From Sulfitobacter marinus (GTDB lineage Bacteria > Pseudomonadota > Alphaproteobacteria > Rhodobacterales > Rhodobacteraceae), in contig NZ_FPAJ01000001.1 of assembly GCF_900116285.1 (NCBI RefSeq), positions 124,001 through 188,000 on the forward strand: 64,000 bases of DNA, in the 5' to 3' direction. Positions 53,058 to 62,754 of the stretch are shown here, in pieces (position 1 is the first letter of the stretch; every line of letters starts with the position of its first letter). A program made the translations under genes and the position numbers. The notes under the pieces were generated by a model that worked only from the letters and a program-made list of their open reading frames with translations, was not told where the DNA came from and searched no databases.

Positions 53058-53738
53058 TTAGCCGTCAAAGCCCACGAACCGCGCCACAGCGTCCACCGGG
53101 CGGCGCACCGATTTAACGTCATTTGCAGAAAAACTTTCGTCAGGCCAGCCAAGGGCCACGCAGGTCATGATCACTTGGTCGTCGGGGATTTGGGCATGCT
53201 CGCGCACGACGGGCGATTGCATGATCCCCTGGCCGTTGATGACAGACCCTAACCCTTTGCTCCACGCGGCAAGGACCAAGCCATAGGTCACAGCGCCCAG
53301 ATCGAAATGCGCGATGGTGCCATTGTCATCCAGCGATTTGTCAAAACAAACGACGATTGACACGGGCGCATCAAACTGACGGAAACCGCGCATCACCCAA
53401 TCCTGACGGCGTTCTTTGTCTTCGCGCGCGATCCCCATGGCGGCGAACAGTTGCTTGGCGATATCAACCTGCCGTTCGCGGTGCACGCCCGCATAGGCCC
53501 CGTGATCGCTGATCTCGCGCACCGGCGGGACGCCTTGCAACATGCGGGTGGAATTCCCCTCGCGGACTTTCTCAAGCGGGTCACCTGTCAGGACGTGGAA
53601 ATGCCAAGGCTGGGTGTTCATCGATGATGGCGCGCGGTTGGCCAGCTCAATGATCTCTTCCAGCAGCGCGCGCGATACCGGGTCTTTGGTAAAGCCCCTG
53701 ATGCTGCGGCGCCCCAACATTGCCTGTTCCAGTTCCAT
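53058..53738 (-). CDS. Nitroreductase family protein
   Basis: FMN-dependent NAD(P)H oxidoreductase of 226 residues. The FMN-binding N-terminus LGRRSIRGFTKDPVSRALLE and RAPSSMNTQPWHFHVL are diagnostic, and the C-terminal block GLGSVINGQG with CVALGWPDE completes the family. The physiological acceptor is unknown. Confidence 0.88.
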   Translation of the reverse strand: MELEQAMLGRRSIRGFTKDPVSRALLEEIIELANRAPSSMNTQPWHFHVLTGDPLEKVREGNSTRMLQGVPPVREISDHGAYAGVHRERQVDIAKQLFAAMGIAREDKERRQDWVMRGFRQFDAPVSIVVCFDKSLDDNGTIAHFDLGAVTYGLVLAAWSKGLGSVINGQGIMQSPVVREHAQIPDDQVIMTCVALGWPDESFSANDVKSVRRPVDAVARFVGFDG

Positions 53739-53830
53739 GATGTCCCTCCCGACGTTTCCTGACAGATGTCAGCGTCTTGCAAAGGGCTGGCAGGGTCAAG
53801 CGTCGGTTGGCCGGGTGCCGCTGCGTCAGA

Positions 53831-55204
53831 TCAGCAGTTTGGTATATTCACGGCGAGACCGCCCAGCGAGGTTTCCTTGTATTTCTCGGACATGTCCGCG
53901 CCGGTCTGGCGCATGGTCTCTATACATGCATCCAGTGGAACCAGATGCGTGCCATCACCGCGCAGGGCGAGGGATGCGGCGGAAACCGCCTTGATCGCGC
54001 CAAGACCATTGCGTTCGATGCACGGCACCTGCACCAAGCCGCGCACCGGATCGCATGTCATGCCAAGGTGGTGCTCCAGCGCGATTTCGGCGGCGTTTTC
54101 GATCTGTTCAGGCGTCCCGCCCATAACGGCGCATAATCCGGCCGCAGACATCGCCGCGGCCGATCCAACCTCGGCCTGACAGCCTGCTTCGGCACCCGAG
54201 ATTGAGGCGTTGAATTTCACCAACCCGCCGATGGCGGCAGCGGTCAAAAGAAAGTCTTCGATATGGGCCTCGGACGCGCCGGGCACGTGATCCAGATAAT
54301 AGCGCAGGGTCGCGGGCATCACTCCCGCTGCGCCATTGGTGGGCGCGGTGACGACCTGACCGCCAGCGGCGTTTTCCTCGTTCACAGCCATGGCGTAGAC
54401 GCTCATCCAGTCGTTGATTGTGTGGGGCGCTTGCTGGTTCAGGCCACGTTCGGCGATTAGCGCATCATAAATGCCCTTGGCGCGGCGTTTGACGTTTAAT
54501 CCGCCGGGCAGGATGCCATCGGTTTCAAGCCCGCGCGTTATACAATCGTTCATCACCTGCCACAGTCGCTTGGTCCCGTCGCGCAGATGGGCCGCCCCGC
54601 CGCGCGATTCCTCGTTGGCGCGTTTCATCTGGGCGATGCTTTTGCCGGACGCTTGTGACATCTCAAGCATCTCGCTGGCTGATTTGAACGGAAACGGCAC
54701 GGGCGCGCCTTCGTCGGTGTCTTTGCCAGCGTTTAGTTCGGCCTCGGTCATCACAAAACCGCCGCCTATGGAATAGTAGGTTTCGCGCAGGGTGACGTCG
54801 CCTTGGGCGTCGGTTGCCATCAGCATCATGCCATTGGCGTGGCCGTCCAGCTTTACATCATAGTCAAAGATCATATCCGTCTTGGGATTGAATTTGAGCG
54901 TTCCAAAATCAGGGAGCGTGATCAGATTGCTGGCGCGTATCTCGGTCAGTACATTTTCTGCCTTGTCGTGATCGTAGTCCTGGGGGGTAAAGCCCGCGAG
55001 CCCCAGGATCGTCGCGCGGTCGGTGGCGTGGCCCACACCGGTAAAGGCGAGGCTGCCATGAAGCGACGCTCGCAAGCCCGCAAATTTGAACGGCGATGCG
55101 CGCATCAGGTCCAAAAACCGTGCCGCAGCCACCATCGGCCCCATGGTGTGGGAGGACGAAGGGCCGATGCCGACCTTGAACATATCGAAGACAGAGAGAA
55201 ACAT
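53831..55204 (-). CDS. sdaA: L-serine dehydratase (iron-sulfur, single-chain)
   Basis: Converts L-serine to pyruvate and ammonia; 457 residues. The N-terminal domain has SVFDMFKVGIGPSSSHTMGP; the C-terminal catalytic domain has the cluster-binding Cys in SGAEAGCQAEVG, TCDPVRGLVQVPC and the intervening SAAGLCAVMGG. The ATG at 55204 overlaps the stop of the GST gene. It belongs to the [4Fe-4S] class, not the PLP class. Confidence 0.93.
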   Translation of the reverse strand: MFLSVFDMFKVGIGPSSSHTMGPMVAAARFLDLMRASPFKFAGLRASLHGSLAFTGVGHATDRATILGLAGFTPQDYDHDKAENVLTEIRASNLITLPDFGTLKFNPKTDMIFDYDVKLDGHANGMMLMATDAQGDVTLRETYYSIGGGFVMTEAELNAGKDTDEGAPVPFPFKSASEMLEMSQASGKSIAQMKRANEESRGGAAHLRDGTKRLWQVMNDCITRGLETDGILPGGLNVKRRAKGIYDALIAERGLNQQAPHTINDWMSVYAMAVNEENAAGGQVVTAPTNGAAGVMPATLRYYLDHVPGASEAHIEDFLLTAAAIGGLVKFNASISGAEAGCQAEVGSAAAMSAAGLCAVMGGTPEQIENAAEIALEHHLGMTCDPVRGLVQVPCIERNGLGAIKAVSAASLALRGDGTHLVPLDACIETMRQTGADMSEKYKETSLGGLAVNIPNC

Positions 55205-55890
55205 CAGGTGGCACTTCCTTGGGGAGGGGTGGCATAGCGTGGGGCCGAAAAGGGCGTGGGGCCCAGCCCTTCGGCGGTTTGTGCCGCGGCGGTGCAAGGC
55301 AGACTGTCGAGCGTCAGGCACATCTGTTTGAGATTGGGGTAAGCATCAAGGCTAAACCAGTCTTGGTCTTTTTGCACAGGATACAGCACAGACCAACGCA
55401 GCAAGGGGCCAAGATACAGCTGGATGGCCAGCGCAAATGGCCCCTTGGCGGCCCGCACATCCAGCTCTGCCAGATGGCGTTTCAGCGCGTCCTGCATGGT
55501 TAGACGCAATGCCGTCTGATGGGCGGGGTCGGGGCCTGCGTATTTTTCGGGGTAGAATGTCATACGCAGCGCAGAATGAACCGTGTTCGAGATGAAAAAC
55601 AACCATTTAAGGAAATCGGCGCGCTGCGGGCTGTCAGCTTGCGGCCCAAGCTCTCCGTGCTGATCCGTGAGCCATAGCAGAATTGCACCTGTTTCAAAGA
55701 TCGGGCCATCAGCGCATTCGAGCACGGGAATAAGCCCATGGGGATTAAGCTTTAGGTAGGGCGGCGTTTTGTGCGCTGCCAGCTTCCGGTCGACCAATAC
55801 CGTGCGATAGGGTTGGCCCAACGCCTCAAGCGCCAGGCGGATGACAAGCGACGCGTTATCGGGGGCATAGTGAAGTGTATAGGTGCTCAT
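55204..55890 (-). CDS. Glutathione S-transferase family protein
   Basis: A 228-residue protein with an N-terminal thioredoxin-like domain (YTLHYAPDNASLVIRLALEA, then the cis-Pro in GLIPVLE and the glutathione-binding FETGAILLWL). The C-terminal helical domain follows. The Ser at the active-site position (DNAS) suggests a Ser-type rather than Tyr-type GST. The stop overlaps the serine dehydratase start, so the two are coupled. The substrate is unknown. Confidence 0.87.
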   Translation of the reverse strand: MSTYTLHYAPDNASLVIRLALEALGQPYRTVLVDRKLAAHKTPPYLKLNPHGLIPVLECADGPIFETGAILLWLTDQHGELGPQADSPQRADFLKWLFFISNTVHSALRMTFYPEKYAGPDPAHQTALRLTMQDALKRHLAELDVRAAKGPFALAIQLYLGPLLRWSVLYPVQKDQDWFSLDAYPNLKQMCLTLDSLPCTAAAQTAEGLGPTPFSAPRYATPPQGSAT

Positions 55891-56139
55891 ACCGCTGTGT
55901 TAGCCGATTGCGGTGGGTCTGAGCGATTGAAAACGACATGTTCGCGTGCATTGTGGAACGGCGGGCGCAAAAAGCAGACGGTTTGCACAAAATGATGCGT
56001 TCCGATTGTTGTCTACTCAGGCGTCCCAAAACATGATTCACCGCGCCGCGCAAACCAGCTGTGCAGTGGGTGGTTTTGAGGGGTCGCACCCACCGCTCTC
56101 AGCGTCTATAAGGGCAGCGATAAATCAGGAGTCGCTATT

Positions 56140-56928
56140 ATGGCCGGAGAACTGTCACCCATTGACAAGGCGAAATTTGTTGCCGCGAAACGTGCCGCGC
56201 AGTTTGTCGAAGACGGCATGCGTGTTGGGCTGGGTACCGGATCAACCGCTGCGTGGTTGGTGCGTTGTTTGGGTGAAATGGTACGCGACGAAGGGTTGCG
56301 CATCAAAGGGGTGCCGACATCGACGCGCACTGCGCAACTGGCCCGCGAGGTCGGTATCGAAGTGATCAGCCTGGACGAGGCTAAATGGCTGGACCTGACC
56401 ATTGATGGTGCCGACGAATTTGATGGCGAGCTGAACCTGATCAAAGGCGGCGGCGGTGCGCTGCTGCAAGAAAAGATCGTGGCTACCGCGTCTGACCAGA
56501 TGGTTGTGATCGCCGACATCGGTAAAGAGGTCGAAACGCTGGGCGCGTTCCCCTTGCCGATCGAAGTGATCCCCTTTGGCTGGCAAACCACCCAAGCGCT
56601 GGTCGAGGAAACGCTGATCTCGATGGATGTGCTGGGGCGGACGTCTACGTTGCGGATGAATGGTGAAGTGCCGTTCATCACGGACGAGGGCAATTATATC
56701 ATGGATTTGCACCTGAACCGGATCGGAAACCCGCGCCAATTGTCGCTGGTGATCAATCAGATGCCCGGTGTTGTTGAAAACGGATTGTTTATTGATATCT
56801 GTGACGCAGTGATCATCGGCTTTGGGGATGGGCGTTTCGAAGTACGCGACATCAACGAGGGTACGGTTGACCGTGATCGCGTTGATTTTGTCGAGTCGGA
56901 TAATGTGTTTTCTGACCTGACTGACTGA
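56140..56928 (+). CDS. rpiA: Ribose-5-phosphate isomerase A
   Basis: Interconverts ribose-5- and ribulose-5-phosphate; 262 residues. Motifs are GLGTGSTAAWLVR (phosphate binding), TIDGADEFDGELNLIKGGGG (catalytic Asp) and LLQEKIVA. AGGAG precedes the ATG. It lies 21 bp upstream of gor and both are on one transcript. Its product feeds the pentose phosphate pathway, which supplies NADPH to glutathione reductase. Confidence 0.96.
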   Translation: MAGELSPIDKAKFVAAKRAAQFVEDGMRVGLGTGSTAAWLVRCLGEMVRDEGLRIKGVPTSTRTAQLAREVGIEVISLDEAKWLDLTIDGADEFDGELNLIKGGGGALLQEKIVATASDQMVVIADIGKEVETLGAFPLPIEVIPFGWQTTQALVEETLISMDVLGRTSTLRMNGEVPFITDEGNYIMDLHLNRIGNPRQLSLVINQMPGVVENGLFIDICDAVIIGFGDGRFEVRDINEGTVDRDRVDFVESDNVFSDLTD

Positions 56929-56949
56929 CCATAGAAAGGCCCGGGCCCA

Positions 56950-58422
56950 ATGAGTGATTTTGATTTTGATCTGTTTGTAATCGGCGGCGGTTCAGGCGGG
57001 GTGCGTGCCGCACGGGTGGCGGCCAGCGAACATGGGGTCAAAGTCGGGTTGGCTGAAGAGGACCGCTATGGCGGGACCTGCGTAATCCGGGGCTGTGTGC
57101 CGAAAAAGCTTATGGTATTTGCGTCGGGCTATTCCGGCATGGCGGACGAGGCGCAAGCTTACGGTTGGGATATCAAGCCGGGCACATTTGATTGGCATTC
57201 CTTCCGCAAGCGCCTGCACGGCGAATTGGACCGTCTTGAGGCCGTGTACCGTAAATTGTTGTCAGGGTCCGGGGTCGAGACGTTTGATGCGCGGGCCAAG
57301 ATCAAAGACGCGCATACGGTAGAGCTGTCCAACGGCGAGGTGAAAACCGCCAAGCATATTTTGGTTGCTACCGGCGGACGCCCGGTGCGCCCTGATCTGC
57401 CAAATGCTGATCTAGGAATTGTATCCGATGATATTTTCCACCTTGAAAAGCTGCCTAAATCTATTCTGATCATTGGTGGCGGTTATATCGCCTGTGAATT
57501 CGCCTGCATCTTGCAGGGGCTTGGCGTTGAGGTGACACAATATTATCGCGGCGCACAAATCCTGCGCGGCTTTGACGATGAAGCCCGCGGGCTGGTCGCT
57601 GAATCGATGCGCGAAAGCGGGATCGACATTCACTGTGGCACGAACATTGTTGAAATGGCGCTTGAGGTTGACCGTGGCAACGCCGACGCGCTCAGCAATT
57701 CTGACGCCGCGATGGGGGCTACGGTTAACCAAGCAGGTGAACTGAACCGCCACAACGCCGCTGCGCGTGAGGGTTCACAAGGGCCGATCTGGGTTAAATC
57801 CACTAATGGCAATGAAAAAGTCTTTGATACCGTGCTGTTCGCCACAGGGCGCACACCGATGACCGACGATATGGGCCTCGAAGATGTCGGCGTTAGCTTG
57901 GGCCGCGGTAACGAAATCGAAGTGAATGAGTATAGCCAGACCGGCGTGCCGTCGATCTATGCGATTGGCGATGTGACCAACCGCGTCAACCTGACGCCTG
58001 TCGCGATCCGTGAAGGCATGGCGTTCGTCGAGACGGTCTTTGCCGGCAACCCAACAGCGGTGGATCACGATCTGATCCCGTCGGCGGTCTTTACCCAACC
58101 TGAAATGGGTACCGTCGGGCTGACCGAAGAGCAGGCGCGTGACGCGGGCCCGGTTGAAATCTATGCAACTTCGTTCCGGCCCATGCAAACGGCCTTTGCC
58201 GAACAGAACCAACGTGTGATGATGAAACTGATCGTGTGTGAGGACACTCGCGTTGTGTTAGGGTGCCATATCGTTGCACCCAATGCTGGCGAGCTGATCC
58301 AGATGGTGGGCATTGCCGTCAAGGCGCGGCTGACAAAAGAACAGTTTGATGTGACTTGTGCGGTGCATCCGACCATGTCGGAAGAACTGGTCACGATGCG
58401 CACACCGACACGCACAGCTTGA
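56950..58422 (+). CDS. gor: Glutathione reductase
   Basis: FAD enzyme that regenerates reduced glutathione with NADPH; 490 residues, longer than the usual 450. The FAD motif FVIGGGSGGVRAARVA, the redox disulfide GGTCVIRGCVPKK (Cys44 and Cys49), the NADPH Rossmann stretch IIGGGYIACEFA and the C-terminal catalytic CAVHPTMSEE are intact. An extra, polar segment at residues 241-277 (bases 57670-57780) lies just after the NADPH domain core. It may be a surface insertion; no frame shift is present. Confidence 0.9.
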   Translation: MSDFDFDLFVIGGGSGGVRAARVAASEHGVKVGLAEEDRYGGTCVIRGCVPKKLMVFASGYSGMADEAQAYGWDIKPGTFDWHSFRKRLHGELDRLEAVYRKLLSGSGVETFDARAKIKDAHTVELSNGEVKTAKHILVATGGRPVRPDLPNADLGIVSDDIFHLEKLPKSILIIGGGYIACEFACILQGLGVEVTQYYRGAQILRGFDDEARGLVAESMRESGIDIHCGTNIVEMALEVDRGNADALSNSDAAMGATVNQAGELNRHNAAAREGSQGPIWVKSTNGNEKVFDTVLFATGRTPMTDDMGLEDVGVSLGRGNEIEVNEYSQTGVPSIYAIGDVTNRVNLTPVAIREGMAFVETVFAGNPTAVDHDLIPSAVFTQPEMGTVGLTEEQARDAGPVEIYATSFRPMQTAFAEQNQRVMMKLIVCEDTRVVLGCHIVAPNAGELIQMVGIAVKARLTKEQFDVTCAVHPTMSEELVTMRTPTRTA

Positions 58423-58491
58423 AATCCGGGCATTTATGCCCAAGTTTGAACGAGACGAGACCGCAAAGGCGGTCGTAATAGGGAAGAGTTA

Positions 58492-59706
58492 ATGGCTGGA
58501 AATACAGGCGGCCCTTGGGGCGGCGGAGGAAACACAGGCGGCAATTCTGGTGGTGACCAGAATAAGCCAAATGGCAACCGACCAAGTGGTGGGGGCCGTG
58601 GCCCCGGTGGTGACAAACCACAAATCCCCGAAATTGATGATCTGGTGAAAAAAGGTCAGGAACAGCTGCGCGTTTTGATGGGCGGCAAAAGCGGCGGCCG
58701 TGGTAACGGTACTGGCGGCGGGGGCAGCGACAGCAATAGCCCGCGTTTCACCCGTGGCACAATCGGACTGGGCGCATTGGCAGCCGTGGTTCTTTGGGGC
58801 ATGGCCAGCTTTTACACTGTACGCCCTGAACAGCAGTCGATTGAACTATTTCTTGGTGAATTCTCTGGCATTGGCACCGAAGGTCTGAACTTTGCGCCGT
58901 GGCCCTTTGTCACCGCCGAAGTGTTCGACGTGACAACCAACCGTGCCGAAACAATTGGCGCTGGCCGCTCTGGCGGCGACAACGAAGGCTTGATGCTGAC
59001 AACAGATGAAAACATCGTCGACATCGACTTTCAGGTCGTCTGGAATGTGAAAAACGCCCAAGATTTCCGGTTCTCGCTGCGGGACCCGACGGCATCCGTG
59101 CGGGCGATCTCTGAATCGGCGATGCGTGAAATCATCGCGCAATCCGAACTGGCCCCGATCCTGAACCGTGACCGTGCGGCAATCGAGGCAAATGCCCGCG
59201 AGTTGATCCAGACCACTTTGGACAACCGTCAGACAGGTATCAACATTATCCGCGTCAACTTTAACAAAGTGGACCCGCCAAGCCAGACCGTGACTGTGAC
59301 AGACGCAGATGGTCGGGTGACGCAGGAATCCGTCATCGACGCCTTCCGTGACGTTCAGGCCGCCGAGCAAGAACGCGACCGGGTGGAACGTCAGGCGGAC
59401 GCCTATGCCAACCAGCGCACCGCCGAAGCACGCGGACAATCGGCGCAACTGCTTGAAGCAGCCGAAGGGTACCGCGCGCGGGTTGTGAACGATGCCGTGG
59501 GTGAGGCAAGCCGGTTCGAGGCCGTTTTGACCGAATACCGCGCCGCACCCGAGGTGACGCGCAAGCGTCTGTACCTCGAAACCATGGAAAAGGTTCTGGG
59601 TGACGTGGACAAGATTATTCTTGAAAACAACCAAGACGGAAGCGGGCAGGGGGTCGTCCCCTATCTGCCGCTTAATGAACTGCGTTCGAAACAGGGGTCA
59701 AACTGA
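58492..59706 (+). CDS. hflK: FtsH protease modulator HflK
   Basis: SPFH-domain membrane protein of 404 residues that with HflC forms a cage around FtsH. The N-terminal cytoplasmic part is Gly/Asn rich (GGGGNTGGNSGGDQ), followed by one membrane helix (about 88-108) and the band-7 domain (about 110-310) on the periplasmic side. GGGAAGAG precedes the ATG. The stop overlaps the hflC start (TGATG). Confidence 0.93.
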   Translation: MAGNTGGPWGGGGNTGGNSGGDQNKPNGNRPSGGGRGPGGDKPQIPEIDDLVKKGQEQLRVLMGGKSGGRGNGTGGGGSDSNSPRFTRGTIGLGALAAVVLWGMASFYTVRPEQQSIELFLGEFSGIGTEGLNFAPWPFVTAEVFDVTTNRAETIGAGRSGGDNEGLMLTTDENIVDIDFQVVWNVKNAQDFRFSLRDPTASVRAISESAMREIIAQSELAPILNRDRAAIEANARELIQTTLDNRQTGINIIRVNFNKVDPPSQTVTVTDADGRVTQESVIDAFRDVQAAEQERDRVERQADAYANQRTAEARGQSAQLLEAAEGYRARVVNDAVGEASRFEAVLTEYRAAPEVTRKRLYLETMEKVLGDVDKIILENNQDGSGQGVVPYLPLNELRSKQGSN

Positions 59707-60605
59707 TGCGTAAGCTAAACCTTCTTATCCCCGTTATCGTGATTGCGGCAATTGTTGCGCTGTCGTCGATCTTTATTGTTGATGAACGTGAAAAGGCGCT
59801 GGTTCTGCGCTTTGGTCAGATCAAACAGGTGCGTGAAGACGCAGGCATCGGGTTCAAAATCCCGCTGCTGGACGAAGTCGTGCGCTATGACGACCGGATC
59901 CTGTCGCTTGAGACGCCTATGATCGAAGTCACCCCAGCCGATGATCGTCGCTTGGAAGTCGACGCCTTTGTTCTGTACCGCATCGCCGATGTGCGTCAGT
60001 TCCGTCAGGCTTTGGGCACCGATGGGGCCCGTCAGGCTGAAATCCAGCTGAACGGTATCCTTGATGGTCAGATCCGTGCGGTTCTGGGTTCGCAAGGTGT
60101 GACATCGAACACCATTCTGTCGCCTGAACGCTCGGCTTTGATGGATCAGATCCGCGAACGGTCCGATGCGCGTGCGCAGGCCTTGGGTCTGGATGTGGTT
60201 GACGTGCGCCTGCGCCAGACCAATCTGCCCGAGCAGAACTTTGATGCGACATTGCAGCGGATGATTGCGGAACGTGCCCGCGAAGCGACCGATGAACGTG
60301 CCCGTGGCCGCGAAGCCGCGCAACGTGTCACGGCCCTTGCGGATCGTACGTATGAGGAAATTTTGTCAGAAGCTCGCCGTGATGCCCGCATAACCGAAGG
60401 TGAGGCAGACGCCGCACGCAACAAAATCTTTGCCGAAGCCTATTCCAAGGACGCGGAATTCTTTGAATTCTACCGCTCGCTCAGCGCCTATGAACAAGCG
60501 TTGAAGGGAGAGAACTCGACCATGGTGATGTCCCCGGACAGCGAATTCTTTAACTATCTGGGATCGGATCAAGGCAGCCGCGCCTCCGAGGGGGCAGGAA
60601 ACTAA
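59706..60605 (+). CDS. hflC: FtsH protease modulator HflC
   Basis: Partner of HflK, 299 residues. The N-terminal signal-anchor (LLIPVIVIAAIVALSSIFIV) is followed by the SPFH domain (DEREKALVLRFGQIKQV) and an Ala/Arg/Glu-rich coiled coil. Coupled translation with hflK ensures equal amounts. A strong terminator follows at 60630. Confidence 0.95.
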   Translation: MRKLNLLIPVIVIAAIVALSSIFIVDEREKALVLRFGQIKQVREDAGIGFKIPLLDEVVRYDDRILSLETPMIEVTPADDRRLEVDAFVLYRIADVRQFRQALGTDGARQAEIQLNGILDGQIRAVLGSQGVTSNTILSPERSALMDQIRERSDARAQALGLDVVDVRLRQTNLPEQNFDATLQRMIAERAREATDERARGREAAQRVTALADRTYEEILSEARRDARITEGEADAARNKIFAEAYSKDAEFFEFYRSLSAYEQALKGENSTMVMSPDSEFFNYLGSDQGSRASEGAGN

Positions 60606-60629
60606 AACCCACTGACAATGTGTGATTAC

Positions 60630-60660
60630 AAAGGGCCGGCCACTGCGCTGGCCCTTTTTT
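60630..60660 (+). terminator. Rho-independent terminator of hflKC
   Basis: Stem AAAGGGCC/GGCCCTTT (60630-60637 with 60650-60657), extended inside by GC pairs, then TTT. Confidence 0.88.
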
Positions 60661-60772
60661 CGTCGCTTCCATGAACTTAAGGGCGTCCGCATTTCGCCTC
60701 TCGTTTGGGCAATCACATATCGTGGCATGCCCATGCGCCAGTAGACCGCCGCAATAGGTCACTCAGGGACCC

Positions 60773-62050
60773 TTAGACAGCCTGGGGCCGCAGCCGCAAA
60801 TCGGCGGCGCGGGCATGCCCTTCCATCCCCTCGACCCGGCTGATCCGCGCGGTTCGCAGGGCCAACTCGTGCGAGGCGGCGGCATTGCAGCGCTGCCATG
60901 TCACTGTCTTGGTGAATTTATGGACCGACAGCCCGCCAGTATATCGTGCGGCACCGCTGGTCGGCAGCACATGATTGGGGCCTGAGGTTTTATCCCCAAA
61001 CGCGACGGTGGTTTCTTTGCCCAGAAAGAGCGAGCCATATACTGACAGCCGGTCCAGCCACCAGTCCAGATCATCGGCTTGGACCTGCAGATGTTCAGGT
61101 GCGTAGCGGTCAGCCACCTCTGCGGCCTCTTCGCGGGTGTCACACAAGATGACTTCGGCGCGTTCATTCCACGCAGTACGGGCCGCTGTGGCGTTCGGTT
61201 CGGGCAGGCTGTCGATCACCGAAGGGGCACGGGCAAGCACATCCATCGCCAGCATCCTGTCTGTGGTGACCAGCCAAACGGGGCTGTCCATGCCGTGCTC
61301 GGCCTGGCTGATCAGGTCCCAAACGACAGTTTCGGCAGAGGCCGTGTGATCGGCGATAACCAGCGAATCCGTGGGCCCCGCGAACATGTCTATGCCGACT
61401 TCACCGAACAACATCCGCTTGGCTTCGGCAACATAGCTATTGCCGGGCCCGACAAGAATATCAGTGGGTTTGCCGCCGAAAAACCCCTTGGCCATAGCGG
61501 CGATCCCCTGCACGCCGCCAAGGTTCAGGATCAGGTCCGCACCGCATAAATCCATCGCAAAAACGATGGCATCGGGAATGCCGATGCCGGGCCGCGTGGG
61601 GGATACGGCGGTAATATGCGGTACGCCAGCAACCTTGGCGGTCGTGATCGTCATCAGCGCACTGGCGACATGGCTATAGCGGCCACCGGGCACATAGCAG
61701 CCCGCACTTGAGACCGGGATTTGCTTTTGGCCAGCGATCAGGCCGGGTATCACCTCGATTTCGCATTCACCCATCGTGGCCTTTTGCGCCTCGGCAAAGC
61801 GTTGGATATTGCCATGCGCAAAGCGGATGTCGTTCTTGAGGTCTTCGGGAACGCGGGCGCAAGCCGCGCGGCGGGCCGCGTCCGAGAGCACGATATCACC
61901 GGTCCACCTGTCCAACTTTTTTGCGTAGTCGCGCACGGCTGTCTCGCCTTCACGGTCGATATTGGCAAGCATGATGTGCACGATATCGCGAATGTCCTTG
62001 TTCTCGACCAAAGGGCGGGGATCGGCGGTTTTGAGATAGGTAATAGCCAT
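60773..62050 (-). CDS. HisD-family dehydrogenase, HpsN-like (sulfopropanediol 3-dehydrogenase)
   Basis: Zn-dependent NAD enzyme of 425 residues in the histidinol dehydrogenase superfamily. Blocks are SAGCYVPGGRYSHVASALMT, the ALSP-like TAVSPTRPGIG, LVGPGNSYVAEAKRMLFG and QAEHGMDSPVWLVT, with the C-terminal EGMEGHARAADLRL. The GGRYSH in place of the HisD GGxAxYPS block, and similarity that I recall to Ruegeria HpsN, point to oxidation of 2,3-dihydroxypropane-1-sulfonate to sulfolactate, not histidine synthesis. It lies 8 bp after the racemase gene in the cuyA operon, consistent with C3-sulfonate catabolism. An authentic HisD is not excluded by sequence alone. Confidence 0.75.
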   Translation of the reverse strand: MAITYLKTADPRPLVENKDIRDIVHIMLANIDREGETAVRDYAKKLDRWTGDIVLSDAARRAACARVPEDLKNDIRFAHGNIQRFAEAQKATMGECEIEVIPGLIAGQKQIPVSSAGCYVPGGRYSHVASALMTITTAKVAGVPHITAVSPTRPGIGIPDAIVFAMDLCGADLILNLGGVQGIAAMAKGFFGGKPTDILVGPGNSYVAEAKRMLFGEVGIDMFAGPTDSLVIADHTASAETVVWDLISQAEHGMDSPVWLVTTDRMLAMDVLARAPSVIDSLPEPNATAARTAWNERAEVILCDTREEAAEVADRYAPEHLQVQADDLDWWLDRLSVYGSLFLGKETTVAFGDKTSGPNHVLPTSGAARYTGGLSVHKFTKTVTWQRCNAAASHELALRTARISRVEGMEGHARAADLRLRPQAV

Positions 62051-62058
62051 GGTTAATT

Positions 62059-62754
62059 CTATTCCATCAGGGTGTGGTCACGTATCGCGCGTGCCAGCAC
62101 GTCTACAGTATCGATGGCGGGAACCGCCGCGTGCAAATCCGGGGTAAGCAGCGAAAATTCAGAGCAGGCAATAAAGAGAATATCGGCACCCTTGCCGACC
62201 AGTTCGTCTGCGGCATATTGGAGCGTTTGATGGGCCTCGGAGGTGGCACCGTGGGCCTTGATGTTGCGGATTTCCCGCAGCATGCGGTCGGTATCCTCGG
62301 GCCAAAGGGCTGATAGGTTTGCCCCGCGAAAGGCCGTATCGAATACCCCGGCCCGCTGCACAGCAGGAGACGCGAGCATGCCGATATTGGCTGCTTCGGG
62401 GGCGCAGCGCACGGCATGGGCGACGGACAGATCAACCATATTAAGCAGCGGCACAGATACGGCCGCTGCAATCTCGGGCGCATAGTGATGGGCCGTATTG
62501 CAGGGCATGGCCAGCGCCGTCGCGCCTGCGGCTTCAAGCCGTTGCGCCATCGCGGTGAGGGTCGGGCCGGGGTCGATACCTGTACCTTCGATCAGATGGG
62601 CAATGCGCGAGGGCACCTGCGGGTTCATGTCGATCAGCAGTGGGATATGATCAGCATCATCATAGGCCACGACGGTAGCCAGTAGGCGCTCTTGCAAAAG
62701 GATGGTCGCCTCGGGCCCCATGCCACCCAATACGCCAACAAGATTGCGCATCAT
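62059..62754 (-). CDS. Aspartate/glutamate-type racemase (possible cysteate racemase)
   Basis: PLP-independent racemase of 231 residues. The N-terminal GVLGGMGPEATILLQERL and the two catalytic Cys in AMPCNTAHHYAPE and FIACSEFSLL are complete, so two-base racemisation is expected. The ATG overlaps the stop of the small ORF upstream (ATGA). Between a cysteate lyase and an HpsN-like dehydrogenase, it might interconvert D- and L-cysteate; aspartate racemase is the alternative. The substrate is inferred only from context. Confidence 0.8.
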   Translation of the reverse strand: MMRNLVGVLGGMGPEATILLQERLLATVVAYDDADHIPLLIDMNPQVPSRIAHLIEGTGIDPGPTLTAMAQRLEAAGATALAMPCNTAHHYAPEIAAAVSVPLLNMVDLSVAHAVRCAPEAANIGMLASPAVQRAGVFDTAFRGANLSALWPEDTDRMLREIRNIKAHGATSEAHQTLQYAADELVGKGADILFIACSEFSLLTPDLHAAVPAIDTVDVLARAIRDHTLME

